Part shown: one piece after another, positions 16,933-24,686 of the stretch
Layout: every line of letters starts with the position of its first letter
Numbering within the stretch: position 1 is the stretch's first letter
From: an uncultured Oscillospiraceae bacterium
Lineage (GTDB): Bacteria > Bacillota > Clostridia > Oscillospirales > Oscillospiraceae
Reading direction: 5' to 3'
Length of the DNA stretch: 37,737 bases
Assembly (NCBI GenBank): GCA_910579595.1
Contig: CAJTVM010000018.1
Coordinates: 1 to 37,737, forward strand
Notes under the pieces: generated by a model
Database searches by the model: none
What the model saw: only the letters and a program-made list of their open reading frames with translations
What the model was told of the DNA's origin: nothing
Program-made: the position numbers and the translations under genes

Positions 16933-17516
16933 TACACACACCCCTTTTCTTCGGCCTTCCCGTCGCAGCGGTAGCCGCTCATAAACGCCGCCGCGTTGGC
17001 GTCATTGAAGCGGCCCTTGCCCTTGGATTCGAAAAACTCCTTCAGCGCCGCCACCGCCGTCTCCGCGTGGAAGTCCTCCAGCACCCGGACCGCCGCCCCT
17101 ACGGAAACGATGTTGGCGGCTTTGGGGTTGCTTGCCGCCCTGGCCAGGCTGTCGCAGGGAACAAAGACCACCTTCAGATCCTCCCGTTCCGCCAGGGCGG
17201 GCTCATCGGGCCGGACCAGGTCGCTGTTGACGATGACGCAGGCCCCCGGGTTGGCCTGGGCCAGAAATTCCAAGGAGGGCACATTCATGGCCACCAGCAG
17301 ATCGATGGTCTCCAGGCAGGGGGAACCGATCTCGCCGGCGCTGAGCTTGACCACACAGTTGGCCTTGCCCCCCCGGACGGCAAAGCCGTAGGCCGGGAGC
17401 CAGGTGGCGTTGATGCCGTCCATCAGCGCCATGTCGGAGATGATGCGTCCGGCGGTCAGCACGCCCTGTCCGCCAAAGCCGGCAAATACCAGCGTCAACG
17501 TTCTGTCCAGCTTCAT
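16932..17516 (-). CDS. 2-oxoacid:ferredoxin oxidoreductase gamma subunit
   Basis: A 194-residue gamma subunit with the family's N-terminal block LVFAGFGGQGVLTAGRII and the conserved YGFAVRGGKANC. It contributes the CoA-side domain of the enzyme that turns a 2-oxo acid and CoA into acyl-CoA, CO2 and reduced ferredoxin. The gene overlaps the beta gene by 4 bases (ATGA) and the delta gene by one base. Substrate type (2-oxoglutarate, branched-chain or other) cannot be fixed from this subunit. Confidence 0.92.
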   Translation of the reverse strand: MKLDRTLTLVFAGFGGQGVLTAGRIISDMALMDGINATWLPAYGFAVRGGKANCVVKLSAGEIGSPCLETIDLLVAMNVPSLEFLAQANPGACVIVNSDLVRPDEPALAEREDLKVVFVPCDSLARAASNPKAANIVSVGAAVRVLEDFHAETAVAALKEFFESKGKGRFNDANAAAFMSGYRCDGKAEEKGCV

Positions 17517-18259
17517 TGTTCCCCCTCCTTTTTCACATCCTTGAGGATGCCGATGGGATAGTATTGGCTGACCACCTGGGTCACATGCTCACAGGCCTGC
17601 CGGGTGCTCATGCCCCAGTTGGTGGGGCACGGGCTGAGCAGCTCCACCAGGGAGAAGCCCCGGCCCTCCAGCTGGCACTCCACGGCGGTCTGGATCAGGC
17701 GCTTGGACTTGTTGATCTCCGCCGCCGAGGCAAGGGATCCGCGGGCCACAAAGGCCACGTCAAAATCCCTGGCGATGATCTCCGGTATGCGCAGGGGCAG
17801 ATGGCCGTCCTGCCGTCCCCCTCGGGTGGAAGTGGTGGTTTTCTGGCCGGGGAGCGTGGTCCAGGACATCTGGCCGCCGGTCATGGCAAAGTTGGTGTTG
17901 TTGATGACGATCATGGAAATATTCGCGTTGGTATAGGCGGCATTCAGCGTCTCCTGCAAACCGATGACGTAGGCGTCGCCGTCGCCGTGGTAGGTGACGA
18001 CGCAGGCGTCCGGACGGCCAATCTTCAGTCCCCGCGCGGCGGCGGCGGGACGTCCGTGGGCGCACTGGAGGATCTCTCCACCCCAGTGGCGGCGCATACT
18101 GGCACAGCAGCCTACCCCCATGGCCATGATAAAGTTGTCCAGCAGCCCTTTTTCCTCAATGACCTCCGCCAAAAGCCGGGAGGCGTTGCCGTGTCCGCAG
18201 CCCGGACAGAAGGTGGGCTGTAATTCGATCATTGTGGGGCGTTTTCTCGCGACTGCCAT
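17513..18259 (-). CDS. 2-oxoacid:ferredoxin oxidoreductase beta subunit (TPP-binding)
   Basis: A 248-residue TPP-binding subunit. The N-terminus has the CPGCGHG motif (PTFCPGCGHGNASRLL). The TPP/Mg motif is TYHGDGDAYVIGLQE followed by VINNTNFAMTGGQ. Family members are close in length. The start at 18259, after GGAGGTG, gives MAVARKRPTM; longer frames read through the end of the alpha gene. One base separates it from the alpha-gene stop. The first glycine residues of the CPGCGHG motif and the GDGD motif are as in 2-oxoglutarate and 2-oxoisovalerate oxidoreductases. Confidence 0.93.
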   Translation of the reverse strand: MAVARKRPTMIELQPTFCPGCGHGNASRLLAEVIEEKGLLDNFIMAMGVGCCASMRRHWGGEILQCAHGRPAAAARGLKIGRPDACVVTYHGDGDAYVIGLQETLNAAYTNANISMIVINNTNFAMTGGQMSWTTLPGQKTTTSTRGGRQDGHLPLRIPEIIARDFDVAFVARGSLASAAEINKSKRLIQTAVECQLEGRGFSLVELLSPCPTNWGMSTRQACEHVTQVVSQYYPIGILKDVKKEGEQ

Positions 18260-18260
18260 A

Positions 18261-19328
18261 TTAGAACACCTCCTTGGCCTTGCCGGCCCTGACCTGCTCG
18301 CAGGTCTCCATGATCTGCTTGGTGGTGGCGGTAAACTGGCCGGTGGCCCGCAGGTAAACCGGCAGGTTCCGGGTGACCTTGGCGGCCAGGGCCACGTCCT
18401 CAATCATCTGACCGCAGTCGTTGCCCTCGATGCAGATATATCCCTTGGCGCACTCGGGCACCTGCCGGAAGGCGTCCACCGGGAAGGGCCACAGGGAGAT
18501 GGGGCGGATCATGCCTACCCGCTCCCCCTTTGCCCGGAGAAGCTTCACCGTCTCCTTGACCACCCGGGAGGTAAGCCCAAAGGCGCACAGGACATATTCC
18601 GCGTCCTCCAGCTCGTAGGACTCCCAGCGCTGCTCAGCGGCGGTGATCCGGGCGTGCTTTTCCCGCATATAGGCGGAGGAGTTCACTACATCGTACATGG
18701 GCATCAAATCAAAGTCGATGGCGCGGCAGTGGCGGTATTTCCCGGTATAGGCCCAGTCAAATTCCTTCGGCCCCTCCTTAAAGGGAGGCAGATCGCAGGG
18801 TTCCACCATCTGGCCCAGGCTGCCCTCGGACAGCAGCAGCACCGGAATGCGGTACTTTTCCGCCAGGTCAAAGGCGCCGTACATGAGATCCACCGTCTCC
18901 TGCACACTGTTGGGGGCCAGCACGATGACGCGGTAATCGCCATTGCCGCCCCCCCTGGTCTCCCGGAGGTAGTCCGTCTGGGCGGAGGACATACTGCCCA
19001 GGCCGCACCCCCAGCGCTGCACATTGAGCAGCACGCAGGGCAGCTCGTTGAAGCAGATATAGGAGATGCCCTCCTGCTTCAGCGACATCCCGGGGCCGCA
19101 GGAGCTGGTGAGGCAGCGCGTCCCGGTGGCGGCGGCGCCGAAGATCATGTTGATGGCCTCCACCTCGCTGCTGGCCTGGACAAAGCTGCGCCCCAGTTCC
19201 GGCATACGCCAGGACAGGTATTCCATCACCTCGGTCTGGGGGGTGATGGGGTAGCCGGTGTAAAACTGCATCCCGGCGCGCAGGGCGGCCTCCGCGGCCG
19301 CCTCGTTTCCCTTTAGCATTTTTTTCAA
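18261..19328 (-). CDS. 2-oxoacid:ferredoxin oxidoreductase alpha subunit
   Basis: An alpha subunit of about 355 residues, first gene of the long minus-strand operon. It carries GYPITPQTEVMEYLS near the N-terminus, ASSEVEAINMIFGAAATGTR and SSCGPGMSLKQEGISY, all hallmarks of the pyrimidine-binding domain and transketolase-like alpha subunit. I place the start at a TTG (19328), because AGAGGG lies 6 bases upstream and the resulting MKKMLKGNEAAAEAALRAG matches the usual N-terminus of VorB/KorA proteins. An ATG at 19319 and a TTG at 19346 are alternatives. The enzyme would oxidise a 2-oxo acid to acyl-CoA for the ADP-forming synthetase. Confidence 0.92.
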   Translation of the reverse strand: MKKMLKGNEAAAEAALRAGMQFYTGYPITPQTEVMEYLSWRMPELGRSFVQASSEVEAINMIFGAAATGTRCLTSSCGPGMSLKQEGISYICFNELPCVLLNVQRWGCGLGSMSSAQTDYLRETRGGGNGDYRVIVLAPNSVQETVDLMYGAFDLAEKYRIPVLLLSEGSLGQMVEPCDLPPFKEGPKEFDWAYTGKYRHCRAIDFDLMPMYDVVNSSAYMREKHARITAAEQRWESYELEDAEYVLCAFGLTSRVVKETVKLLRAKGERVGMIRPISLWPFPVDAFRQVPECAKGYICIEGNDCGQMIEDVALAAKVTRNLPVYLRATGQFTATTKQIMETCEQVRAGKAKEVF

Positions 19329-19441
19329 ACAAATCCCTCTTTTCAATCATCAATGCGGTGTGTTATAATGATCCAGTCCTACTTATAGCATAATCGTACC
19401 ATATCATTGGGGATCTCCACATCGTATGCGCACCCGAATCA

Positions 19442-19471
19442 GGCACAAGAATCCCGGATTGAACTTGTGCC
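19442..19471. promoter_or_regulatory. Inverted repeat, candidate operator between the PucR regulator and the operon
   Basis: GGCACAAG (19442-19449) and CTTGTGCC (19464-19471) are perfect inverted 8-mers with centres 22 bp apart, about two helical turns. They lie in the 188-bp divergent gap, 46 bases before the PucR-type regulator start. This geometry suits a dimeric regulator site. No good sigma70 -35 box is visible for the leftward operon, which would fit an activator-dependent promoter. Function is inferred. Confidence 0.45.
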
Positions 19472-19516
19472 GAACGCACAACCGGCCCCCATTGTCTTCT
19501 GGAAGGAGGAAAACCA

Positions 19517-20785
19517 ATGCAGGATCTGCCCGCCGGCCGTCTGATTGACGCGCTGTTCCGGGGAAACCTTGATACCATTGCGGAGGAGGCCTACCGGCTG
19601 CTGGGCAACCCGATCTACATCCGGGACAACGGCCACCGCATCCTGGCTATCACCCGCTCCCCGGAAGTCCCCGCCGATCCGCTTTTCAGCGAGCTTCAGG
19701 AACGCGGTTTTTTGAATGAGGAAATTATCCGCGGCCTCAAGGCCAACAAGCGGCTGTTTACCGAGGGCTGCTTTAACAGCACCCCCGTCCTGATCAACTT
19801 TGACCAGGATAAACCGGATTTGCTGACCCAGCCGGTGTTCATCGGCCAGGTGCTGGTGTGCTTCGTGTCCGCAGTGCAGCTCTGCCGCCCCTTTTCCGAG
19901 CAGGATCGGGACACCCTGATGCTGATTGCCAAGGCAATCTCCATTGAACTGCAAAAAAACGAGCTGTATAAAAAGAGCATGGGCCTGCTCTACGAGTCCT
20001 TCCTCACCGATCTGCTGGAGCGGGAACTGACCAGCGAACGGGAACTGCTCATCGCCCAGCGGCGCATGGAGGAACTGAACCTGCACCTGGAACGCAACCT
20101 GTTCCTGTCCGTGGCGCGGTTCCGCAAACCCCACATAGCCAGTTTAGATATGAACACCGTGGGCCGGGAGCTGCGCCACATTCTGCCCGGCGGCCTGACC
20201 TGCAGCTTCCAGAATGACATCGTCATCCTGCGCAGCAGGGCGGACAGCACCCCTTTCAGCGCGGAGCGGATGCAGATGCTGGAGGGCTTTTTGGAAAGTT
20301 ATGGGCTGGTGATGATCCTGGGCCAAAGCTATACGGATCTGGGCGATACCCACTGCCGCTACCAGCAGCTTACCCAGATGCTGGACATCGGCTGCCGCCT
20401 GCGGCCGAAGCGGGTGATCCATCTCGTCCAGGATCTTCTGGTGTTTCAAATGCTGCACCTGTGCGCCCCGTCCATCCGGCTGGTGGATTACGTCCCGCCG
20501 AATATGTACCTGCTGCGGGACTATGACCGGGAAAACCACACCGACCTGTTTCCCACGCTGTACTACTACCTGCTCTATCAAAAGCAGACCAACGCCACCG
20601 CCGCCAAGCTGAACATCCACCGCAACACCCTGTTTTACCGGCTGTCCAAAATCGCGGAGCTGAGCGGACTCGACCTCAACGACGAGGAGACTGTGTTCCA
20701 GCTGATGCTGGGCTTTAAAATTTTGGAGTATTCCGCCCTGGAGACGGGCCGGAAGCTGTGCTTCAAGCTGGAGCAGGATCAATAA
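19517..20785 (+). CDS. PucR/CdaR-family transcriptional regulator
   Basis: A 422-residue regulator. The N-terminal two thirds holds GAF/sensor-like and GGDEF-like (CdaR-type) segments. The C-terminal HTH_30 domain reads NATAAKLNIHRNTLFYRLSKI near residues 365-385 and ends LDLNDEETVFQLMLGFKILE, the signature of PucR regulators. GGAAGGAGG precedes the ATG. It diverges from the 14-gene operon starting at 19328. Regulators of this family usually control adjacent catabolic genes in response to the substrate or an intermediate, so control of that operon is likely. It ends at a shared terminator. Confidence 0.9.
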   Translation: MQDLPAGRLIDALFRGNLDTIAEEAYRLLGNPIYIRDNGHRILAITRSPEVPADPLFSELQERGFLNEEIIRGLKANKRLFTEGCFNSTPVLINFDQDKPDLLTQPVFIGQVLVCFVSAVQLCRPFSEQDRDTLMLIAKAISIELQKNELYKKSMGLLYESFLTDLLERELTSERELLIAQRRMEELNLHLERNLFLSVARFRKPHIASLDMNTVGRELRHILPGGLTCSFQNDIVILRSRADSTPFSAERMQMLEGFLESYGLVMILGQSYTDLGDTHCRYQQLTQMLDIGCRLRPKRVIHLVQDLLVFQMLHLCAPSIRLVDYVPPNMYLLRDYDRENHTDLFPTLYYYLLYQKQTNATAAKLNIHRNTLFYRLSKIAELSGLDLNDEETVFQLMLGFKILEYSALETGRKLCFKLEQDQ

Positions 20786-20786
20786 C

Positions 20787-20816
20787 AAAGCGCCGGGGCC
20801 TGACCCCGGCGCTTTT
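20787..20816. terminator. Bidirectional intrinsic terminator
   Basis: AAAGCGCCGGGG (20787-20798) and CCCCGGCGCTTT (20804-20815) form a perfect 12-bp stem with loop cctga, followed by T. It starts directly after the PucR stop and ends six bases before the stop of the converging flavoprotein gene, so it serves both. Confidence 0.9.
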
Positions 20817-20821
20817 GCCAG

Positions 20822-21727
20822 CTATTGCCGCGTTGGCGGGCGGCGCACCGGTTCAAACCGGCGCAGCCGCTCCAGCCGGGCCTTCAGCTCTCCGGCGTTT
20901 GCCCGGGCTTTGGCGTGGGCGGCGCGGATATCCGCCTGGTGATCCGCCTCTCCCGCCGGGCTGAACCGTTCCCGGGCGGCGCTGGCCGGGTCGGGTTGGA
21001 AAGCCAGCCCGCCGCCGGAGACGTCCACCGTCCCCCGTACGCCGCAGAAGGGGCAGGCGGCAGCCATTCCCCCAAGGGGGCGCAGCAGGCCGCAATGGCA
21101 CACCGGGCACAGCCCATCCTCCCCCTGCCAGACCGCCTGATCCGGGTGCGGCAGACCGTCCGCCACCCGGCGCCCCAGAACGCGGACCCGCTCCACCAGC
21201 CCGTTGTCCAGCAGCGCCATGGCCGGGGCGGTATTCCCGCCCGCCACCAGCCGGTCCACCACCACGCACCCTTTGGCCAGATTGGTCAGGGTGATCTGGA
21301 GCAGGGGCTCGGTGAAATCGGTCCAGTCCGAGCCGCCTACCGCCAGGGCGGCGGCAATTTTGGGCCGGGTCCGGCAGGCGTCCCGGTGGGTCCGCCCCGC
21401 CCCCAACGCCCGGTTGAGCAGGGTGATCAGCCGCCCGCAGGGGATAAGATCGTAGATCGGCGCCCCTAAGATCAGCCCATCCGCCTGGAGCACCTGGTCC
21501 AGCAGCCAGGGAAAATCGTCCCCCGTCAGCACACAGCGGCCCTCCTGTCCGGCGATCAGGCCCTTCATGCACCCCTCGCAGCCGGTGCAGGGACGCAGGT
21601 CCAGCTCGTTCAGCCGGATCAGCTCCGCCTGCGCCCCGCTGCTGTCCCGCGCGGCCAGCAGCGCCTCCTTTAGCAGCACCTCGCAGTTGCCGTCCCTTCG
21701 GCCGGCGCTCAGGGCGAGTATGCGCAT
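20822..21727 (-). CDS. Iron-sulfur flavoprotein / NADPH-dependent FMN reductase family
   Basis: A flavodoxin-fold protein of about 301 residues. It begins MRILALSAGRRDGNCEVLL, the FMN-phosphate loop region, and has CTGCEGCMKG followed by a further Cys (EGRC). This is close to the compact CX2CX2CXnC cluster motif of archaeal and clostridial iron-sulfur flavoproteins. GAPIYDLIP is the usual second FMN loop. A C-terminal CPVCHCGLL...CPFCG pair looks like a zinc ribbon. The start lies 4 bases after the amidohydrolase stop; an ATG at 21739 is an alternative. It is the last gene of the second catabolic operon, and could pass electrons to or from its flavoproteins. Confidence 0.8.
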   Translation of the reverse strand: MRILALSAGRRDGNCEVLLKEALLAARDSSGAQAELIRLNELDLRPCTGCEGCMKGLIAGQEGRCVLTGDDFPWLLDQVLQADGLILGAPIYDLIPCGRLITLLNRALGAGRTHRDACRTRPKIAAALAVGGSDWTDFTEPLLQITLTNLAKGCVVVDRLVAGGNTAPAMALLDNGLVERVRVLGRRVADGLPHPDQAVWQGEDGLCPVCHCGLLRPLGGMAAACPFCGVRGTVDVSGGGLAFQPDPASAARERFSPAGEADHQADIRAAHAKARANAGELKARLERLRRFEPVRRPPTRQ

Positions 21728-21731
21728 CCGC

Positions 21732-22931
21732 TCACCCATCCAACCGTCCGCGGTTGACGCGCTCGCCATTTTCCACCACCAGCAGGCCCCGGGAGATCAC
21801 GTCCTTGATGTCCAGCGTCTCCTTGTCCAGCACCACCAGGTCGGCGTCCATACCCACCGCAATCCGGCCCTTGCCCTTGAGGCCCAGGGACTCGGCGGTG
21901 TTGCTGGTGGCGAAGCTGACGGCCTGGCTGACGCTCATGCCGTCCAGGCGGGCCGTCTCCACCACGCTCTGGTGCAGCAGCTTCAGGGGGAAGCGCTCGA
22001 TCTGCTCAATGCCGAACAGGGTGCTCACCCCGTTGCCATCGGTGGAGAAGGTGATTTTGCTCAGATCCACACCCTTGTCCCGCATCATCTGGACGGCCTG
22101 GGCGTTGGAGAAGCCCCGTTTATGCTGGGGCGGGCACAGCGCGGCGGTAAAGTCCACATAGCCGCCCTTTTCGATCCAGGCGGGGGCCTCCTCCATCAGC
22201 TGCTCGTTGCGGTTGAAGTGCAGGGGGCGGACGTTCTTCATGGGCGCCACCTCCAGGATCTTGTGCAGGGGGGCGGTGCCGCTTGGCGCGTCGCCCAGGT
22301 GGAACTGGACGATGCCGTGCTTGCCGGTGAGGCGGCCGCCCACATGGACCTCGCTGACCAGCTGCTGGAGATAGTCCACCGGGGCCTGGCTGGAGCGGGG
22401 ATCGGAAATGGCGGGTTCGCCCACCCCCAGCAGCTCAGGGATCAGGAACATATCGTCCCGGATGTCCCCGGTGATGGTGCGCGGCGGCATACCGAAGCCG
22501 CCAAAGACGATGTACACGTTCAGCCCCCGCTCCTGAAGGGAGCGGCACTTGCATACCAGGTGAATGGGGGTGCGGCTGATATAGTCAATGCCCAGGCATC
22601 CGATGATGGTGGTGGTGCCGCACAAAAACGCCTCGGACGCCTGGAGCTCGGGGGCGCGGCTGCCGTAGCCCGCGCCGCCCCCGCCGCCCAGCATATGCAC
22701 ATGGGCGTCGATGAAGCCGGGGCTGACATAGCTGCCGTCCACATCGATAACCTGAGCCTCGAAGGCGCCGCCGTCGATGGCGGGGGCAATGCGGGCGATT
22801 CGATCGCCCGCTACCAGCACGTCCTGCACACCCAGATCCTCCGGAGCCAGCACATGGGCGTTTTTCAGCAGCTTAAAGAATTTTTGCTCGGTCTTACGGG
22901 TGACCAGCGCGTTAATATCATAGAGGTCCAT
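21732..22931 (-). CDS. Amidohydrolase-superfamily protein, IadA-like (paralogue 1)
   Basis: A 399-residue metal-dependent hydrolase resembling isoaspartyl dipeptidase IadA over its whole length. Metal ligands are visible: H77 and H79 (GFIDAHVHML), H211 (QFHLGD), H238 (PLHFNRN) and D298 (STDGNG). The position of IadA's carboxylated lysine (GVKCAISDHR) reads GVGEPAISDPR, so a Glu (E172) may bridge the metals. IadA's substrate-binding Glu in GGGGEAG is Gly here (GGGGGAG). A different cyclic amide, lactone or acylated substrate is therefore likely. AAGGAAGG precedes the ATG at 22931. Pipelines may label it beta-aspartyl peptidase. Confidence 0.85.
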   Translation of the reverse strand: MDLYDINALVTRKTEQKFFKLLKNAHVLAPEDLGVQDVLVAGDRIARIAPAIDGGAFEAQVIDVDGSYVSPGFIDAHVHMLGGGGGAGYGSRAPELQASEAFLCGTTTIIGCLGIDYISRTPIHLVCKCRSLQERGLNVYIVFGGFGMPPRTITGDIRDDMFLIPELLGVGEPAISDPRSSQAPVDYLQQLVSEVHVGGRLTGKHGIVQFHLGDAPSGTAPLHKILEVAPMKNVRPLHFNRNEQLMEEAPAWIEKGGYVDFTAALCPPQHKRGFSNAQAVQMMRDKGVDLSKITFSTDGNGVSTLFGIEQIERFPLKLLHQSVVETARLDGMSVSQAVSFATSNTAESLGLKGKGRIAVGMDADLVVLDKETLDIKDVISRGLLVVENGERVNRGRLDG

Positions 22932-22967
22932 GTCAATTGCCTTCCTTTCCAGTGTCACCGTTTTGAA

Positions 22968-23867
22968 TTAGATCAGGCCGTACTGCTTCAGTGTGTCGGC
23001 CACAGCCTGGGACAGCTCCGCGCTGGGCGCGCCCAGGGGCGGACGGACAATGGGGTTGACCCGGCCCATCATGCCCAGGGCCGCCTTCATGGGGACGGGG
23101 TTGGTGTCCCGGAACAGCACGTCGTTCAGCGGCAGCAGCTCATAGTGCAGGGCCAGCGCCCCCTCCACGTCGCCGGCGCTCCAGCGGTTGTACAGCTCGG
23201 CCACCTTTTTGGGGTAGACGTTGGCCGTGGCGCTGACATAGCCCGCGCCGCCAATAGCCAGCATGGGGTAGCACAGCAGCTCAATGCCGGAGAACAGCAG
23301 GAAGTCCCGGCCGCACAGATGCATCACATGGTTGGTGTGGACGAAATCCTTGTTGGATTCCTTCACGCCGATGATGTTGGGGCAGTCCTCCTTCAGCGCC
23401 TTCATCGTCTCCGGCTGCATATTGGTGGCGGTGCGGCCGGGGATATTATAGATGATGATGGGGATATCCACCGAGGAGGCGATGGTCTTATAGTGCTCAT
23501 ACAGGGCCTTTTGGTTGGGCTGGACGTAGTAGGGCACGATGACCAGGGCGGCGTCCGCCCCCATGTCCTGGGCGGCGCGGGTAAGGCGCAGGGCCTCTTT
23601 CTGGTTTACCGAACCGGTGCCGGGCACCACGGGCACCCGGCCCGCCGCGGCGCGGATGGCGGTCTCCGTCACCTTTTCCCGCTCCTCCAGGGAGAGGGAG
23701 GACGGCTCGCCGGTGGTCCCGGTAACCGAAATGCCGTGGGAGCCGTTTTCAATCTGGAACTCGATGAGCCCCTTCAGCGCCTCGAAATCGATCTCGTAGT
23801 CCTCCTTGAAGGGGGTGATCACCGGGGCAATGGAACCGTGCAGACGGGCTTTTACTTCTTCATACAT
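22968..23867 (-). CDS. DapA-family (dihydrodipicolinate synthase/N-acetylneuraminate lyase) aldolase
   Basis: A 299-residue class I aldolase-type TIM barrel. The family motifs are present: GTTGEPSSLS (T51, T52), PYYVQPNQ, the catalytic Tyr140 in YNIPGRT with R145, and the Schiff-base Lys169 in GVKES. Members condense or cleave pyruvate. Sequence alone fits dihydrodipicolinate synthase well, including the Arg that binds the semialdehyde carboxylate. The position inside a catabolic operon, between a PhlG-like hydrolase and an amidohydrolase, suggests instead a retro-aldol or hydratase-aldolase step on a 4-hydroxy-2-oxo acid. GGAGG precedes the ATG. Confidence 0.88.
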   Translation of the reverse strand: MYEEVKARLHGSIAPVITPFKEDYEIDFEALKGLIEFQIENGSHGISVTGTTGEPSSLSLEEREKVTETAIRAAAGRVPVVPGTGSVNQKEALRLTRAAQDMGADAALVIVPYYVQPNQKALYEHYKTIASSVDIPIIIYNIPGRTATNMQPETMKALKEDCPNIIGVKESNKDFVHTNHVMHLCGRDFLLFSGIELLCYPMLAIGGAGYVSATANVYPKKVAELYNRWSAGDVEGALALHYELLPLNDVLFRDTNPVPMKAALGMMGRVNPIVRPPLGAPSAELSQAVADTLKQYGLI

Positions 23868-23879
23868 CGTATTTTCCTC

Positions 23880-24686
23880 CTATATCAGTGGCTTGCCGCC
23901 CTCCCGGGCATACAGCTCCGGAAGGATGCGGCTCAGGTTGGTGTACTCCAGCACGCCGTGGCGGGCCAGATTGCGGGGGACGGCCTCCGGCATTCGCCTG
24001 CCGGGAGGCATGGCGCAGAAGGGGCGGCCATCCCGCATCCCATAGCCCATCCAGAAGCGGGAGCGCAGCTCCACGCCGCCGGGGACGGGCCGGAATACAT
24101 GACACATCAGGGCGGGCATCCCGGTGGAGGAGGTGTCCTCCGGATCGGGGAACGCGCCGATAATCGCCGCGTGTTCCCCGTCCCCGGGCCGGAAGCCCAG
24201 CTCCTCCGGGGCGCGGAAGTGAATATCGAAGGAGGGGGGCGTCCCTGTGCACTGGCCGGACACGTCCTCCTCCACCCGGTGGACCACGCCGTGAAGCCGT
24301 TCGCCCAGGGGAATGGCGCTGTCCAGCAGGCGCTCCCTGCCCCGGCGCACCTCCAGGCCGTAATGATCCGGCGGGAACCACAGGATGTACCGCACTGGGT
24401 CCAGCCCGTGCCAGACGAACCACCAGCGCACCATCTCCGGCGTGACCCCCGGCATGGGCAGGCAGGTGCTGACGCAGCCCGCGCCGTCAGGCAGTACACA
24501 CCACCCTGTCTCTACCGGCAGGGGCGCGTCGTCCAGCAGGCGGCGCAGCTCCTCCGGGGGCAGCGCCAGGGCAGGATCCATGGGGGCGTCCAAACCGGCC
24601 AGCAGGGCAGTGTCCGGGGGATCCGGCGGCCGCCGGATCCAGGAGGCCAGGGGGTGCCCCAGCTCCTCCGGGGTAAAATTTCTCAT
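23880..24686 (-). CDS. PhlG/phloretin-hydrolase-like C-C bond hydrolase
   Basis: A 268-residue protein of the DAPG hydrolase (PhlG) family. Residues 81-108 read VTPEMVRWWFVWHGLDPVRY...WFPPDH, the aromatic-rich family core with a probable metal-ligand His. The C-terminal RHGVLEYTNLSRILPELY provides the H-xxx-E pair (His243, Glu247), as in the shorter homologue at 13195-13824. The family hydrolyses C-C bonds beside an acyl ketone in phloroglucinol- or phloretin-type compounds using zinc. The ATG overlaps the flavoprotein stop as ATGA, with GGAAGGAGG upstream. The true substrate is unknown. Confidence 0.75.
   Translation of the reverse strand: MRNFTPEELGHPLASWIRRPPDPPDTALLAGLDAPMDPALALPPEELRRLLDDAPLPVETGWCVLPDGAGCVSTCLPMPGVTPEMVRWWFVWHGLDPVRYILWFPPDHYGLEVRRGRERLLDSAIPLGERLHGVVHRVEEDVSGQCTGTPPSFDIHFRAPEELGFRPGDGEHAAIIGAFPDPEDTSSTGMPALMCHVFRPVPGGVELRSRFWMGYGMRDGRPFCAMPPGRRMPEAVPRNLARHGVLEYTNLSRILPELYAREGGKPLI

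Noticed and set aside
19341..19369. TATAAT at 19364-19369 as a promoter for the PucR-type gene
   Set aside because: The matching -35 position (tttcaa) is poor and lies over the start of the divergent gene, so I did not annotate it.
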